Shown: positions 14,477 to 22,226 of the stretch, piece by piece
Numbering within the stretch: the first letter of the stretch is position 1
Layout of the letters: every line of letters starts with the position of its first letter
Assembly: GCA_947630845.1 (NCBI GenBank)
Contig: CANRJB010000022.1
Coordinates: forward strand, 1 to 32,023
DNA length: 32,023 nt
Source of the DNA: an uncultured Clostridia bacterium
GTDB taxonomy: Bacteria; Bacillota; Clostridia; Oscillospirales; Ruminococcaceae
Direction: 5' to 3'
The notes under the pieces: model-generated
Databases searched by the model: none
What the model saw: the letters and a program-made list of their open reading frames with translations, nothing else
Told to the model about the DNA's origin: nothing
Made by a program: the position numbers and the translations under genes

Positions 14477-15226
14477 ATGCTGACAGATCATGAACTGAAC
14501 GCCATCCGGTATTATATCGGCGATACCGAAGGGACAGATGGATTCTGGGGGGATGAAAAGGCATATGTCCTGATGAATGCACTGTTCTTTTCCGGCATCC
14601 GTTCCGAAACGGATAGGGCAAGAGAGGGCAAGTACCTGAATACCGAAATTCTTGCTGATCCGAAACGTCTGTACGAAGTGCTGACCGCCCTCATGTCTGC
14701 ATGCAGGAAATGCGCACTTCCGGCAGAAAGGGAGACGTACCGTGTGGAACGTATGTCAGACTTTGCGGAGATGCAGCATAAGGGGAAAACCGTCTCCTTC
14801 ACCTCTACATCTACCGATGGTTTCTTGTCAGCTTATGCGGACAGAAGGGGCATCGCACTGCTGCATTTTATTCTGCCGGAGGGGACACCCTGCATCCCGA
14901 TGGCAGAAGTCCTGCCCCATTATGCCAAAGCGGATGAAGCAGAAGTGCTGTTGCCGCCGGGACTTCCACTTCACATCCGGGAGTATCCCGTTCCTGAGTG
15001 CTGTCTTGCCATAACCGATGCCGACGGCAAACCGCCTGTGTGCTTTGCAAAAATTTCAGTTGAACCCACATTTCCCGAAGTGACACATCATGCGCTGCCC
15101 AGAGAGGAAACAGTCCTCATCACACGTCTCTGTACTGCCCTGATGCTGAGGGAAACGCCCTCCGCAGAGGATATCGGACGGTATATCGCATGGAAACAGG
15201 AATTTCAGCAGGCATTGGGGGTATGA
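14477..15226 (+). CDS. ADP-ribosyltransferase-fold protein (R-S-ExE class), cytoplasmic
   Basis: The start is the ATG at 14477 (AAGAGGA ribosome binding site), giving 249 residues and no signal peptide. The three signature blocks of R-S-E mono-ADP-ribosyltransferases appear in order and with normal spacing. An Arg lies in ETYRVER (Arg89 or Arg92), the STS motif in VSFTSTS is at 110-112, and a catalytic ExE is at Glu154-x-Glu156 in DEAEVLLPPG, the usual ARTT-loop context. The N-terminal helical part (about 1-85) fits the helices preceding the core in this fold; about 75 residues after 175 are unassigned. ExE enzymes characteristically transfer ADP-ribose from NAD to arginine. The target is unknown. 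With no secretion signal or visible immunity gene, a cellular regulatory modification looks likelier than an exported toxin. The radical SAM gene overlaps its stop codon by ATGA. Confidence 0.65.
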   Translation: MLTDHELNAIRYYIGDTEGTDGFWGDEKAYVLMNALFFSGIRSETDRAREGKYLNTEILADPKRLYEVLTALMSACRKCALPAERETYRVERMSDFAEMQHKGKTVSFTSTSTDGFLSAYADRRGIALLHFILPEGTPCIPMAEVLPHYAKADEAEVLLPPGLPLHIREYPVPECCLAITDADGKPPVCFAKISVEPTFPEVTHHALPREETVLITRLCTALMLRETPSAEDIGRYIAWKQEFQQALGV

Positions 15227-16113
15227 ACATGGATATCACACATTGTACCCTCTGCCCACGCCGCTGCGGTGCAGACCGTACAAAAACGCAGGGATTCTGC
15301 GGTGGCATCGACCGCATTCGTGCGGCAAGAGCGATGCTGCACCTATGGGAAGAGCCCTGTATCAGCGGCACAAACGGTTCAGGGGCTGTGTTCTTTTCGG
15401 GATGTTCTCTACGCTGTCGGTTCTGTCAGAATGCCGTCATTTCTAAGGAGCTGCAAGGCAAAGACATCACAGTGGAGCGGCTGACAGATATTTTTCTGGA
15501 ATTGCAGGAGCAGGGGGCACATAACATCAGCCTTGTGACCGCCGGGCATCAGCTCCCTCTCATCCTTCCGGCACTGCAAAAGGCAAAACCCTTGCTGCAC
15601 ATTCCGATCATCTGGAACAGTGGCGGCTATGAACTGCCGGAGGCACTGCGGATGCTGCATGGACTGGTGGATATTTACCTGCCTGATTTCAAATTTTTCT
15701 CACCGGAGACAGCATTGCGCTATGCCAATGCGCCCGACTATCCGGAGATCGCAGAAGCTGCACTGGATGAGATGCTCCGACAGACAGGGAATCTTCTGAT
15801 GGAGAATGGACTGATGCAAAAAGGATGCATTGTTCGTCATCTGGTCATGCCCGGACACCGTCACGAATCCATTGCCCTGCTGCACTGGATTGCAGAACGG
15901 TACGGAACAGATGCTTTTCTGCTAAGCCTGATGGCACAGTATACGCCTATGCATCATGATGCACTCTGTCCGGAGCTGAACCGCCGCATCACAAAGATGG
16001 AGTATAACTCCGTTCTGGACACTGCACAGGCACTCGGTTTTCAGGGCTTCATGCAGGAAAAAACCTCTGCTGATGCTGCCTATACACCATCGTTTCAGGG
16101 ACAGGGGCTATGA
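15223..16113 (+). CDS. Radical SAM protein, PflX / pyruvate formate-lyase activase-like
   Basis: The start is taken at the ATG at 15223, whose ATGA overlaps the stop of the preceding gene; a GGGGG tract lies just upstream. Another ATG at 15190 lies inside the upstream gene. The 296-residue product has an N-terminal cysteine cluster (Cys8, Cys11, Cys15, Cys26), then the radical SAM motif C61-x3-C65-x2-C68 in CSLRCRFCQN that binds the 4Fe-4S cluster used to cleave S-adenosylmethionine. TAGHQ and YLPDFKF blocks follow, as in PflX-type homologues of glycyl-radical enzyme activases. The role of PflX proteins is not established; no glycyl-radical enzyme is encoded nearby. Translational coupling with the ADP-ribosyltransferase-like gene suggests the two act together or are needed in fixed ratio. 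Confidence 0.82.
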   Translation: MNMDITHCTLCPRRCGADRTKTQGFCGGIDRIRAARAMLHLWEEPCISGTNGSGAVFFSGCSLRCRFCQNAVISKELQGKDITVERLTDIFLELQEQGAHNISLVTAGHQLPLILPALQKAKPLLHIPIIWNSGGYELPEALRMLHGLVDIYLPDFKFFSPETALRYANAPDYPEIAEAALDEMLRQTGNLLMENGLMQKGCIVRHLVMPGHRHESIALLHWIAERYGTDAFLLSLMAQYTPMHHDALCPELNRRITKMEYNSVLDTAQALGFQGFMQEKTSADAAYTPSFQGQGL

Positions 16114-16121
16114 CATAACGC

Positions 16122-16154
16122 AAAAATCTCCCGATGCTGTCAGCATCGGGAGAT
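16122..16154 (-). terminator. Terminator of the aro operon (minus strand)
   Basis: A 12-pair perfect stem (16126-16137 with 16143-16154, loop about 5 bases) is followed on the minus strand by TTTTT. It also faces the 3-prime end of the plus-strand radical SAM gene and may halt both convergent units. Confidence 0.8.
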
Positions 16155-16280
16155 CATGCATATCGGAGTTTACTGATTCGCTGCCATCCCATAGACTATA
16201 GATGACAGCCGGCATGTGCATAAGATGCCACAGCCGGTCGTAGAGAAGCGCAGCATGCATTTCCCCATCATTCAATTGCA

Positions 16281-16883
16281 TTAGTTGTCCGTAAGGTCGA
16301 TCGGAGTTTCCTGTCGCCGGAACATTGCCTGCATCACATCCCGGTACAGTGCCGCCGGGTTATTCATTACCCCCTCTGCAAGCAGTTCTGCCTGCTGACG
16401 GTCTGGGGCATAGAGTTTTAACTCAAGCAGCGTCAAATCGCCGTCTTGTATGTCGATCAGAAGATGACAGCCAGTTTCCAGTTCCTCATAACTGACTCTG
16501 ACATCCTTTGCGTTTCTGTGGCGGATGACAGCACGCTTTGCCGCAGAGACGATTTTATCCCGATAGGACTTGCCAGCCATGGTCTTCAGACGTTTTGCAC
16601 ACTCTATGCCGGAAGGCGTCAGTAAGCAGACCATACCGTCCTTGCTTTTCTCTTTCCGGATAGAACCGGAGTCAAGCAGGGACTGCATAGCATCCTGAAA
16701 GGTAAAATAATTGATGATACCGCCTGTTACAGCGATATCATACAGCAGCTCGGTGTCAAGCGGTTCATCGAGTCGGTAGAGCATATAGCAGAGCAAAATA
16801 CCTGCCTGTGCCGTATCTGTCACTATTCGGTCGGCACGTTCGGATATCTTCATCAGGTTTTCATCGAGCATTTGTTTGCTCAT
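16281..16883 (-). CDS. DUF4364 family winged-helix protein
   Basis: The protein has 200 residues and an acidic, helical N-terminal half. The pattern AGILLCYMLYRL...NYFTFQDAMQSLLDSGSI reads as a winged-helix domain, and LLTPSGIECAKRL completes the wing-like part at about residues 85-100. The C-terminal half contains the LTLLELKLYAPDRQQAELL block with a NPAALYRDVM tail that I recognise from the clostridial family DUF4364. Function is not established; the fold suggests DNA binding or protein interaction. It starts 14 bases after aroC with a GAGGTGAG ribosome binding site and is the last gene of the aroB-aroA-aroC transcription unit. It may be a passenger or may regulate the pathway; nothing visible decides this. 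Confidence 0.75.
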   Translation of the reverse strand: MSKQMLDENLMKISERADRIVTDTAQAGILLCYMLYRLDEPLDTELLYDIAVTGGIINYFTFQDAMQSLLDSGSIRKEKSKDGMVCLLTPSGIECAKRLKTMAGKSYRDKIVSAAKRAVIRHRNAKDVRVSYEELETGCHLLIDIQDGDLTLLELKLYAPDRQQAELLAEGVMNNPAALYRDVMQAMFRRQETPIDLTDN

Positions 16884-16897
16884 GGCGGCTCACCTCA

Positions 16898-17977
16898 TTA
16901 TCCTGTGAAATGTGGGTAGTCCAACAAATGCGACAGCAATGCGATGCTCACACATGCTTCCACACATGGTACATATTTCGGAATGGTGCAGGCATCAGCA
17001 GACTTTTCTGCGGCAATAGGTTCGGTTGACATAGTGGAGAGATTGATAGATTCCTGCCGGATGCCAAGCGAAGCCGGCGGTTGGAAAGCAACACGTAGGA
17101 TGATCGGCATACCCGACGAGATACCACCTAAAATGCCGCCATGATTGTTGGAGCTTGTTCGGATGTGACCATGGTCGTTGACATAAAAGCTGTCATTATT
17201 CTGACTGCCAACCATTTTGGCTGCCTGAAAGCCGGCACCGAATTCGAGTCCCCGGATACCCGGAATACCAAACAAAAGCTGGGCAATAGTATTCTCTATA
17301 CCGTCAAACACCGGCGAACCGATGCCGGCAGGCACATTGACTGCCGCACACTCGATCACACCACCAAGCGTTTCGCCGCCTTCCTCTGCTGCACGGATAT
17401 CAGCAAACATTTTCTTGCCGGCAGCGTTGCTGATGACAGGCATATTCTTGTAGCGCACAGCAAGGATATCGTCCTTGTCAACATTGACATTGTCAAACTC
17501 TTTGTCCCGGATACCGTGGATCTCCAATGCGTGCGCTCCCACATAGATCCCCCTGCGCTCCAGAATCTGTCCGCAGACAGCACCTGCGAAGCAGAGCGGC
17601 AAGGTCATTCTCTCGGAGATATGCCCCCCATCCCGGATGTCATTGAATCCCCGATAACGCAGTGTACCGGTATAGTCGCCATGTCCCGGACGGGGAAGGC
17701 GGTTGAGCAGGGACAGGTCAGGTTCTGTCTGTTCTGTATTCTGGATGAAGGCACAAAGCGGAGAACCGGTTGTCCGGTCGTTCATGATGCCGGACATGAC
17801 CTGTACGAAGTCATTGCTTTCATGAACACCCGGTGTCCGCCGTTCCATAAACTGACGCAGTTTCAGGAGATCAATGAACTCCCCGGGCGGCAGATTGTCC
17901 ACTGTGACGCCGATAGCAGGTCCTTTCGCCTCTCCGAACACAGAGACGGAGATACGGTTATTCCAGATTGAAGCCAT
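16898..17977 (-). CDS. aroC: Chorismate synthase
   Basis: The start is the ATG at 17977, with AGGAGGTG inside the end of aroA, giving 359 residues beginning MASIWNN. The frame is open further upstream, but that part overlaps aroA and has no family resemblance. AroC converts 5-enolpyruvylshikimate-3-phosphate to chorismate using reduced FMN, the last step of the shikimate pathway. Visible family features are FMERRTPG near residue 45, RPGHGDYTGTLRY near 95, GGHISERMT, and near the C-terminus the region ending STMSTEPIAAEKSADAC. The GGHxSxR form, rather than the ERASARET of many bacteria, is the variant I associate with clostridial enzymes. It overlaps aroA by 20 bases, indicating coupled translation. 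Confidence 0.95.
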   Translation of the reverse strand: MASIWNNRISVSVFGEAKGPAIGVTVDNLPPGEFIDLLKLRQFMERRTPGVHESNDFVQVMSGIMNDRTTGSPLCAFIQNTEQTEPDLSLLNRLPRPGHGDYTGTLRYRGFNDIRDGGHISERMTLPLCFAGAVCGQILERRGIYVGAHALEIHGIRDKEFDNVNVDKDDILAVRYKNMPVISNAAGKKMFADIRAAEEGGETLGGVIECAAVNVPAGIGSPVFDGIENTIAQLLFGIPGIRGLEFGAGFQAAKMVGSQNNDSFYVNDHGHIRTSSNNHGGILGGISSGMPIILRVAFQPPASLGIRQESINLSTMSTEPIAAEKSADACTIPKYVPCVEACVSIALLSHLLDYPHFTG

Positions 17978-19190
17978 TGATGACACCTCCTGATGAATGA
18001 TAGTCTCTGAAAAAAGCAGGGTAGGATTTCTCCACACACTCTGCCCCGGTGATGGTGACCGGTTCTGTTGCACGGGTCGCAGCGATGGCAGCACACATGG
18101 CGATCCTGTGGTCACCTGCACTGTCCACTGTACCGCCATGCAGGGCGGTGACGGGACGAATGGTCAGTCCGTCAGATTCAACAGTGACCCTGCCGCCGAG
18201 TGTGTTCAGCATGGCAGCAGTCGTTTCAAGACGGTCACTTTCTTTGATGCGCAGTCGTGCTGCTCCTGTGATCTGTGTCGTGCAGTCAGCAAATGTTGCC
18301 AGTACCGCAACGATCGGCACAAGATCAGGAATGTCCGAAGCATCAAGGCAGTACATTCCCGTTCCGGCAGCTTGCATGTCATGTATGATATCTACAATTT
18401 TCCGGTCACCTTGCAAAGACTGTGCCGGAATGTTTGCGAGGGTGATATTATTCCCGACAGCATTTGCCACATAGAAAAAGGCAGCCTGTGAGAAATCGCC
18501 CTCTACTGTAAATTCCTGCGGCAGATAGTGCTGACCGCCGGGGATATGGTAACCATCCGCAGTTTCGGTCACATCCACGCCAAACGCACGCAAACATCCA
18601 ATCGTCATATCTGCATAGGGCTTGGATTGCAGGGGAGAGGTCAGAACAATGTCGGAATCCCCCTCAAGCAGCGGCAATGCAAGGAGCAGTCCCGTCACAA
18701 ACTGTGAAGATACATCCCCCTCAAGAGAAAATGTCCCACTCTGCAATTGTCCACGAATGGTGAAAGGCATGGTATTATGGTAGTCAAAAGTAATGCCTTT
18801 CTGCGATAATTCACGCAGATAGGGGGTAATGGGACGCTGCGGAAGTCTGCCCTGTCCGAGGAAGGTTGTTTCGACACCAAGTGCGGCAGCAACCGGAATC
18901 AGAAACCGTAGCGTTGAGCCGCTTTCACAGCAATCGGCGGATGCTTTGCCTGACGGTGCAACGATGCCATGAACCGTGACAGTATTTTCCTCTGTCTCAT
19001 AGGATGCCCCGAATGCCTGCATCACAGACAATGTTGCCTGAATATCTTTGGAAAACGTGACATTCCGGATGACAGATGTCCCCTTTGCCAGCGCAGCACA
19101 GATAATCGCACGGTGTGCCATGCTTTTGGAGGCAGGGACGAAAACAGTCCCGGAGAGCCGGTGTGGAGTGATGGTCACATTCATTCGCAT
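17958..19190 (-). CDS. aroA: 3-phosphoshikimate 1-carboxyvinyltransferase (EPSP synthase)
   Basis: The protein has 410 residues and starts at the ATG at 19190, which follows AAAGGA at good spacing and overlaps the end of aroB by 10 bases. It catalyses transfer of enolpyruvyl from PEP to shikimate-3-phosphate. Family motifs are PASKSMAHRA at about 18-27 (substrate-binding Lys/Ser), SGSTLRFLIP near 86-95, the QFVTGLLLALPLL block, RIKESDRL in the C-terminal domain, and DHRIAMCAA near residue 362. The two-domain length is slightly shorter than the usual 420-430. The frame is intact with no unusual features. As the middle gene of aroB-aroA-aroC it feeds chorismate synthase directly. Confidence 0.96.
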   Translation of the reverse strand: MRMNVTITPHRLSGTVFVPASKSMAHRAIICAALAKGTSVIRNVTFSKDIQATLSVMQAFGASYETEENTVTVHGIVAPSGKASADCCESGSTLRFLIPVAAALGVETTFLGQGRLPQRPITPYLRELSQKGITFDYHNTMPFTIRGQLQSGTFSLEGDVSSQFVTGLLLALPLLEGDSDIVLTSPLQSKPYADMTIGCLRAFGVDVTETADGYHIPGGQHYLPQEFTVEGDFSQAAFFYVANAVGNNITLANIPAQSLQGDRKIVDIIHDMQAAGTGMYCLDASDIPDLVPIVAVLATFADCTTQITGAARLRIKESDRLETTAAMLNTLGGRVTVESDGLTIRPVTALHGGTVDSAGDHRIAMCAAIAATRATEPVTITGAECVEKSYPAFFRDYHSSGGVINGFNLE

Positions 19191-20236
19191 ATTGTCCTTT
19201 CAAAATGCTTCCGGAATTCGGATATCGTATCACGGCATATCTTTGCCTGACCGATGGGTTTGCAGACAACATAGTGCAGATCATTGCCGGAGCGTTTTTT
19301 GTCATGCGCACAGAATGTCACCAGTTCATTCAGCCCGACCGGCACATCCGAAGGCAGATTGTACCGTTCCACGCAGTTACGCAGTCTGTTCCAGTCATCT
19401 GTATCGCCACAGTATCTTGTCATAAGGCACATACCGGCAGCCACAGCACAGCCGTGCGTGATGCCATCATAGTGATAGTACGCTTCGATGGCATGTCCGA
19501 GGGTATGCCCGAAATTCAGGATCATGCGCAGCCCGGATTCCTTTTCATCCTGACCGACCACATCACGTTTGATTCCGATGCAAGTCGGGATGATGTCATC
19601 AAAATGCTGTGAGATGGTCTGTAGATTCAGATTGCAGAGTGTTTCAAAAAGACTGGCATCAGCAATCATGCCGTACTTGATGACCTCTCCCATGCCATCA
19701 ATGAGAAATTCCTGTGGCAGTGTAGAAAGGGTGTCAGGGTCACAGAGTACCACGTCCGGCTGATAGAAAGCACCAACAAGGTTTTTTCCCTCTGGAAGAT
19801 CAATGGCAGTCTTACCGCCGACGGAAGAATCCACCTGTGCCAGCAAGGATGTCGGTATCTGGACATAATGGATGCCACGCAGATAAGTGGCAGCAGCATA
19901 GCCTGTCAGATCGCCCACAACACCGCCTCCGAGTGCGACCAGACAGTCTGAACGGGTAATCTCCTTTTCACAGAGAAAGGTGTAAATCTTCATCAGAGTA
20001 TCGGCATTCTTGGACTGTTCCCCGTGCGGAAAGACAAACTGTTCCGTCCGGAATCCGGCAGCCTGCAAGGATTCTGCAACAGTGCTGCTGTAAAGCGGAG
20101 CGACATTGTCATCGGAGATGATGACACAGGTGCTGTTTCCGATAAGATCATTGAGGATCTCGCCGCATTGGCGCAGAATGCCCCGTTCAACCAGAACATC
20201 ATAGGGATCATGACATGGTATGTGGATACGCTTCAT
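19181..20236 (-). CDS. aroB: 3-dehydroquinate synthase
   Basis: The protein has 351 residues, starting at the ATG at 20236 with AGGAGGTC upstream. It converts DAHP to 3-dehydroquinate using NAD and a divalent metal, the second step of the shikimate pathway. Motifs seen: EQSKN near residue 73, the NAD-binding GGGVVGDLTGYAAATYLRG at about 103-121, IPTSLLAQVDSSVGGKT, GMGEVIKYG, and the metal-ligand region FGHTLGHAIE. Length is normal for the family. It is the first gene of the aro operon, with its own TTGACA-17-TATCAT promoter and separated from the upstream tRNA-Gln by a terminator. No riboswitch or T-box-like leader is visible; the leader is about 37 bases. Confidence 0.96.
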   Translation of the reverse strand: MKRIHIPCHDPYDVLVERGILRQCGEILNDLIGNSTCVIISDDNVAPLYSSTVAESLQAAGFRTEQFVFPHGEQSKNADTLMKIYTFLCEKEITRSDCLVALGGGVVGDLTGYAAATYLRGIHYVQIPTSLLAQVDSSVGGKTAIDLPEGKNLVGAFYQPDVVLCDPDTLSTLPQEFLIDGMGEVIKYGMIADASLFETLCNLNLQTISQHFDDIIPTCIGIKRDVVGQDEKESGLRMILNFGHTLGHAIEAYYHYDGITHGCAVAAGMCLMTRYCGDTDDWNRLRNCVERYNLPSDVPVGLNELVTFCAHDKKRSGNDLHYVVCKPIGQAKICRDTISEFRKHFERTICE

Positions 20237-20273
20237 ACTTGACCTCCTGCATTTTATAGTTCACTTAATAATA

Positions 20274-20302
20274 ATGATACCTGATTTTTCCTCTTTTGTC
20301 AA
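20274..20302 (-). promoter_or_regulatory. Promoter of aroB-aroA-aroC operon
   Basis: Minus strand TTGACA (20297-20302), 17-base spacer, TATCAT (20274-20279), 37 bases before the aroB start. Confidence 0.8.
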
Positions 20303-20329
20303 GTGGAAAGGCAAACTATTTCAGAAAAA

Positions 20330-20356
20330 TAAAAAAATCCCCGGAAACCCGGAGAT
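20330..20356 (-). terminator. Terminator of tRNA-Gln
   Basis: An eight-pair stem (20337-20344 with 20349-20356, one G-T pair) with a 4-base loop, followed on the minus strand by a run of about seven T residues. Confidence 0.82.
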
Positions 20357-20364
20357 TCTTATAG

Positions 20365-20436
20365 TTGGGGTGGAGGGATTCGAACCCCCGACTGACGGAG
20401 TCAGAGTCCGTTGCCTTACCGCTTGGCGACACCCCA
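20365..20436 (-). tRNA. tRNA-Gln (anticodon CTG), CCA not encoded
   Basis: Reverse strand cloverleaf of 72 nucleotides: acceptor TGGGGTG/CACCCCA, discriminator A, D arm GCCAAGCGGTAAGGC, anticodon stem ACGGA/TCCGT with loop CTCTGAC giving anticodon CTG, and T arm GGGGGTTCGAATCCCTC. The three bases after the discriminator are CTA, so CCA must be added enzymatically, unlike the tRNA-Trp in this window. Confidence 0.93.
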
Positions 20437-20456
20437 GCATCTCTGACAGCTTTTAT

Positions 20457-20485
20457 ATTATACCATATCCAATTATATTTGTCAA
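20457..20485 (-). promoter_or_regulatory. Promoter of tRNA-Gln
   Basis: Minus strand TTGACA (20480-20485), 17-base spacer, TATAAT (20457-20462): a full consensus promoter. Confidence 0.85.
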
Positions 20486-20593
20486 GACTTTTTTTGAAAA
20501 AAACGAAAAAATCTTTTTTAACAAGCAAACGGCGAAAAATCGGTGGGGAATCGAAAAAAAAATGTATAGTTCCACAAAAATCGGAAAAATTGA

Positions 20594-20621
20594 TTGACTT
20601 ATGTGAAAAAAGTGCTATAAT
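20594..20621 (+). promoter_or_regulatory. Promoter of the ArsB/NhaD-type transporter gene
   Basis: TTGACT (20594-20599), a 16-base spacer and TATAAT (20616-20621), with a leader of roughly 130 bases before the start codon. Between this promoter and that of tRNA-Gln (20486-20593) the sequence is A-rich with nothing recognisable. Confidence 0.65.
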
Positions 20622-20627
20622 ATAGTA

Positions 20628-20758
20628 ATAGGTATTATGCAGGGGTTCACCGGCATTTTGTGAGACTGTACAGATGCTGCAATCTGACAAAAGATGATGA
20701 AAAACGCTGCATCCGAAAAAGCCCGTGATAAAGGGCACACAGAAAGGAGTCTGTCAAA
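20628..20758 (+). promoter_or_regulatory. Structured leader of unknown class before the transporter gene
   Basis: The leader can form several local helices. ATGCAG (20637-20642) pairs with CTGCAT further on (about 20708-20713), enclosing TTCAC/GTGAG and CAGAT/ATCTG hairpins; the loop of the latter, GCTGCA, could compete for the first strand. GCCC/GGGC follows. Last, ACAGA and TCTGT flank AAGGAG, so the ribosome binding site sits in a six-base loop. This is consistent with translational control by a ligand. Because the gene is an ion transporter, a cation riboswitch is possible, but I do not recognise a known consensus. Confidence 0.4.
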
Positions 20759-22120
20759 ATGACAGCAGCACAGATCGTTGCCATTGTAGTATTTGTGGCA
20801 ATGTTCATACTTATTATCATGGATAAGATCGAGAAGCATTATGTGACGCTTGGATGCGGCGCACTGACGCTCATCGGCGTGTTCGGTATCTGCATGAGGG
20901 ATGCAAAGGCGATGTGGCATGTCATCAATCTGCAATCCATCCTCACTGCAGAATTCTGGCATACGACCGGACAGGAGAGCGAATCTGGCGGCATTGACTG
21001 GGCAACCATCTTATTTCTCGGCGGCATGATGATCATGGTTGAAGGCATGGCAAGAGTGGGCTTTTTCAACTGGCTCTGCCGGAGGATCGCAAAACTTGTC
21101 CATTACAAGACTATCCCGATTTTTCTTGCTTTTATGGCAATGTCATTCGTGTTGGCGATGTTCATTGACTCGATTACTGTTATCCTGTTTCTGGCATCTG
21201 TTACCATTGAGCTGTCCAGACTTTTGAAATTCAACCCCGTCCCCATGATCATGTCGGAAATTTTCTGTGCAAATCTGGGCGGTTCAGCAACGATGTGCGG
21301 CGATCCGCCGAATATCATCATTGGCTCGAATCTGCATTATTCCTTCATGGATTTTGTACAGAATACCGGTGTTGCTGCACTGATTTCATTTGTGTTCATC
21401 CTGTTGTATTTCTATTTTGTGATGCGTAAGGAGCTGAAGGGCAATGCGTCGGATGCGGACTATGCGAACCTTCCCTCTCCGGAGAGCTTCATCACAGATA
21501 AGGTCGGCTTTGCCATAAGTTGTGTTATTTTTCTGTGCGCTGTAGTGCTGCTCATCACCCACAGCACCACTGGATTGACGGTGGCGTTTATCGGCGTTGT
21601 CATTGCAGTCATTACCCTTATCACTTCCGGCAAGCACATTCTGGAGGTACTCAAAGGCGTGGATTATAAGACGTTGCTGTTCTTTACAGGGTTATTCATT
21701 GTTGTCGGTGGTCTGGAGGAAACAGGAGTGCTGGAAATCATTGCCAACTTCATCAGTGATGTATGCGGCGGCAACTACTATCTTATGGTGGCAATTATTG
21801 TCTGGGTATCGGGCATTGCAAGTGCCTTTATCGACAATATTCCATTTGCCGCAACGATGGTGCCAATTATCCAGAATTTGTCTGCCGGCAATGTCAGTCT
21901 GTTGTCCACACTGGCATGGTCATTGGCAATGGGCACAGATGTCGGTGGTTCTGCAACACCGATCGGTGCGTCTGCAAATGTTGTTGGCACATCGGCAGCT
22001 GCAAAGGCAGGACATCCCATCGGATGGGGCGAATACTGCAAGAAAATGGCACCGGCAACGCTCATTGTCCTGCTTATCAGCACGATTTACATCTGTCTGC
22101 GTTATGTCACACAGTTATAA
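20759..22120 (+). CDS. ArsB/NhaD-type (ion transporter superfamily) permease
   Basis: The protein has 453 residues and about 10-12 hydrophobic membrane segments. It has the two inverted halves of the ion-transporter superfamily (ArsB, NhaD, SLC13), each with a conserved re-entrant signature. The first half carries NLGGSATMCGDPPNIIIG at about 173-190. The second has FIDNIPFAATMVPII near 358-372 and GTDVGGSATPIGASANVVG near 398-416. In this group the transported species is an anion (arsenite, dicarboxylate) or sodium in exchange for protons; the sequence alone does not separate ArsB from NhaD. No arsR or arsenate reductase lies nearby, which weakens an arsenic role, and Na+/H+ antiport is the alternative I favour slightly. 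It is monocistronic with a strong terminator and an AAGGAG ribosome binding site placed in a potential hairpin loop. Confidence 0.82.
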   Translation: MTAAQIVAIVVFVAMFILIIMDKIEKHYVTLGCGALTLIGVFGICMRDAKAMWHVINLQSILTAEFWHTTGQESESGGIDWATILFLGGMMIMVEGMARVGFFNWLCRRIAKLVHYKTIPIFLAFMAMSFVLAMFIDSITVILFLASVTIELSRLLKFNPVPMIMSEIFCANLGGSATMCGDPPNIIIGSNLHYSFMDFVQNTGVAALISFVFILLYFYFVMRKELKGNASDADYANLPSPESFITDKVGFAISCVIFLCAVVLLITHSTTGLTVAFIGVVIAVITLITSGKHILEVLKGVDYKTLLFFTGLFIVVGGLEETGVLEIIANFISDVCGGNYYLMVAIIVWVSGIASAFIDNIPFAATMVPIIQNLSAGNVSLLSTLAWSLAMGTDVGGSATPIGASANVVGTSAAAKAGHPIGWGEYCKKMAPATLIVLLISTIYICLRYVTQL

Positions 22121-22125
22121 CAAAT

Positions 22126-22154
22126 TCCCCCTGTAAAAACAGGGGGATTATTTC
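22126..22154 (+). terminator. Terminator of the transporter gene
   Basis: Nine-pair stem TCCCCCTGT (22126-22134) / ACAGGGGGA (22139-22147), AAAA loop, then TTATTT. Confidence 0.88.
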
Positions 22155-22226
22155 ATGGAAATCAATTTTCAAAAAACATCTGATTTGTAAGAGCGTTTTA
22201 TAGCATTTTTGATAGTAATCTCATTC

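Noticed and set aside
14477..16113. Toxin-antitoxin or polymorphic toxin reading of the ADP-ribosyltransferase gene
   Set aside because: No secretion or delivery domain is present and the partner is a radical SAM enzyme larger than any usual antitoxin or immunity protein.
16108..16281. Possible 57-codon minus-strand gene starting in a TAATG overlap with the DUF4364 stop
   Set aside because: The frame runs straight through the perfect 12-pair terminator stem with its T run, has no clear ribosome binding site and resembles nothing; chance is likelier.
17141..17971. Long plus-strand open frame (about 276 codons) opposite aroC
   Set aside because: It is antisense to a clear chorismate synthase; its length follows from the codon composition of aroC and it has no ribosome binding site or family resemblance.
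17978..18139. Upstream extension of aroC
   Set aside because: It overlaps aroA coding sequence and lies upstream of a perfect AGGAGGTG site and the family-typical MASIWNN start.
20759..22120. Arsenic resistance operon
   Set aside because: The transporter resembles ArsB but no arsR, arsC or arsA lies nearby and the gene stands alone with its own promoter and terminator.
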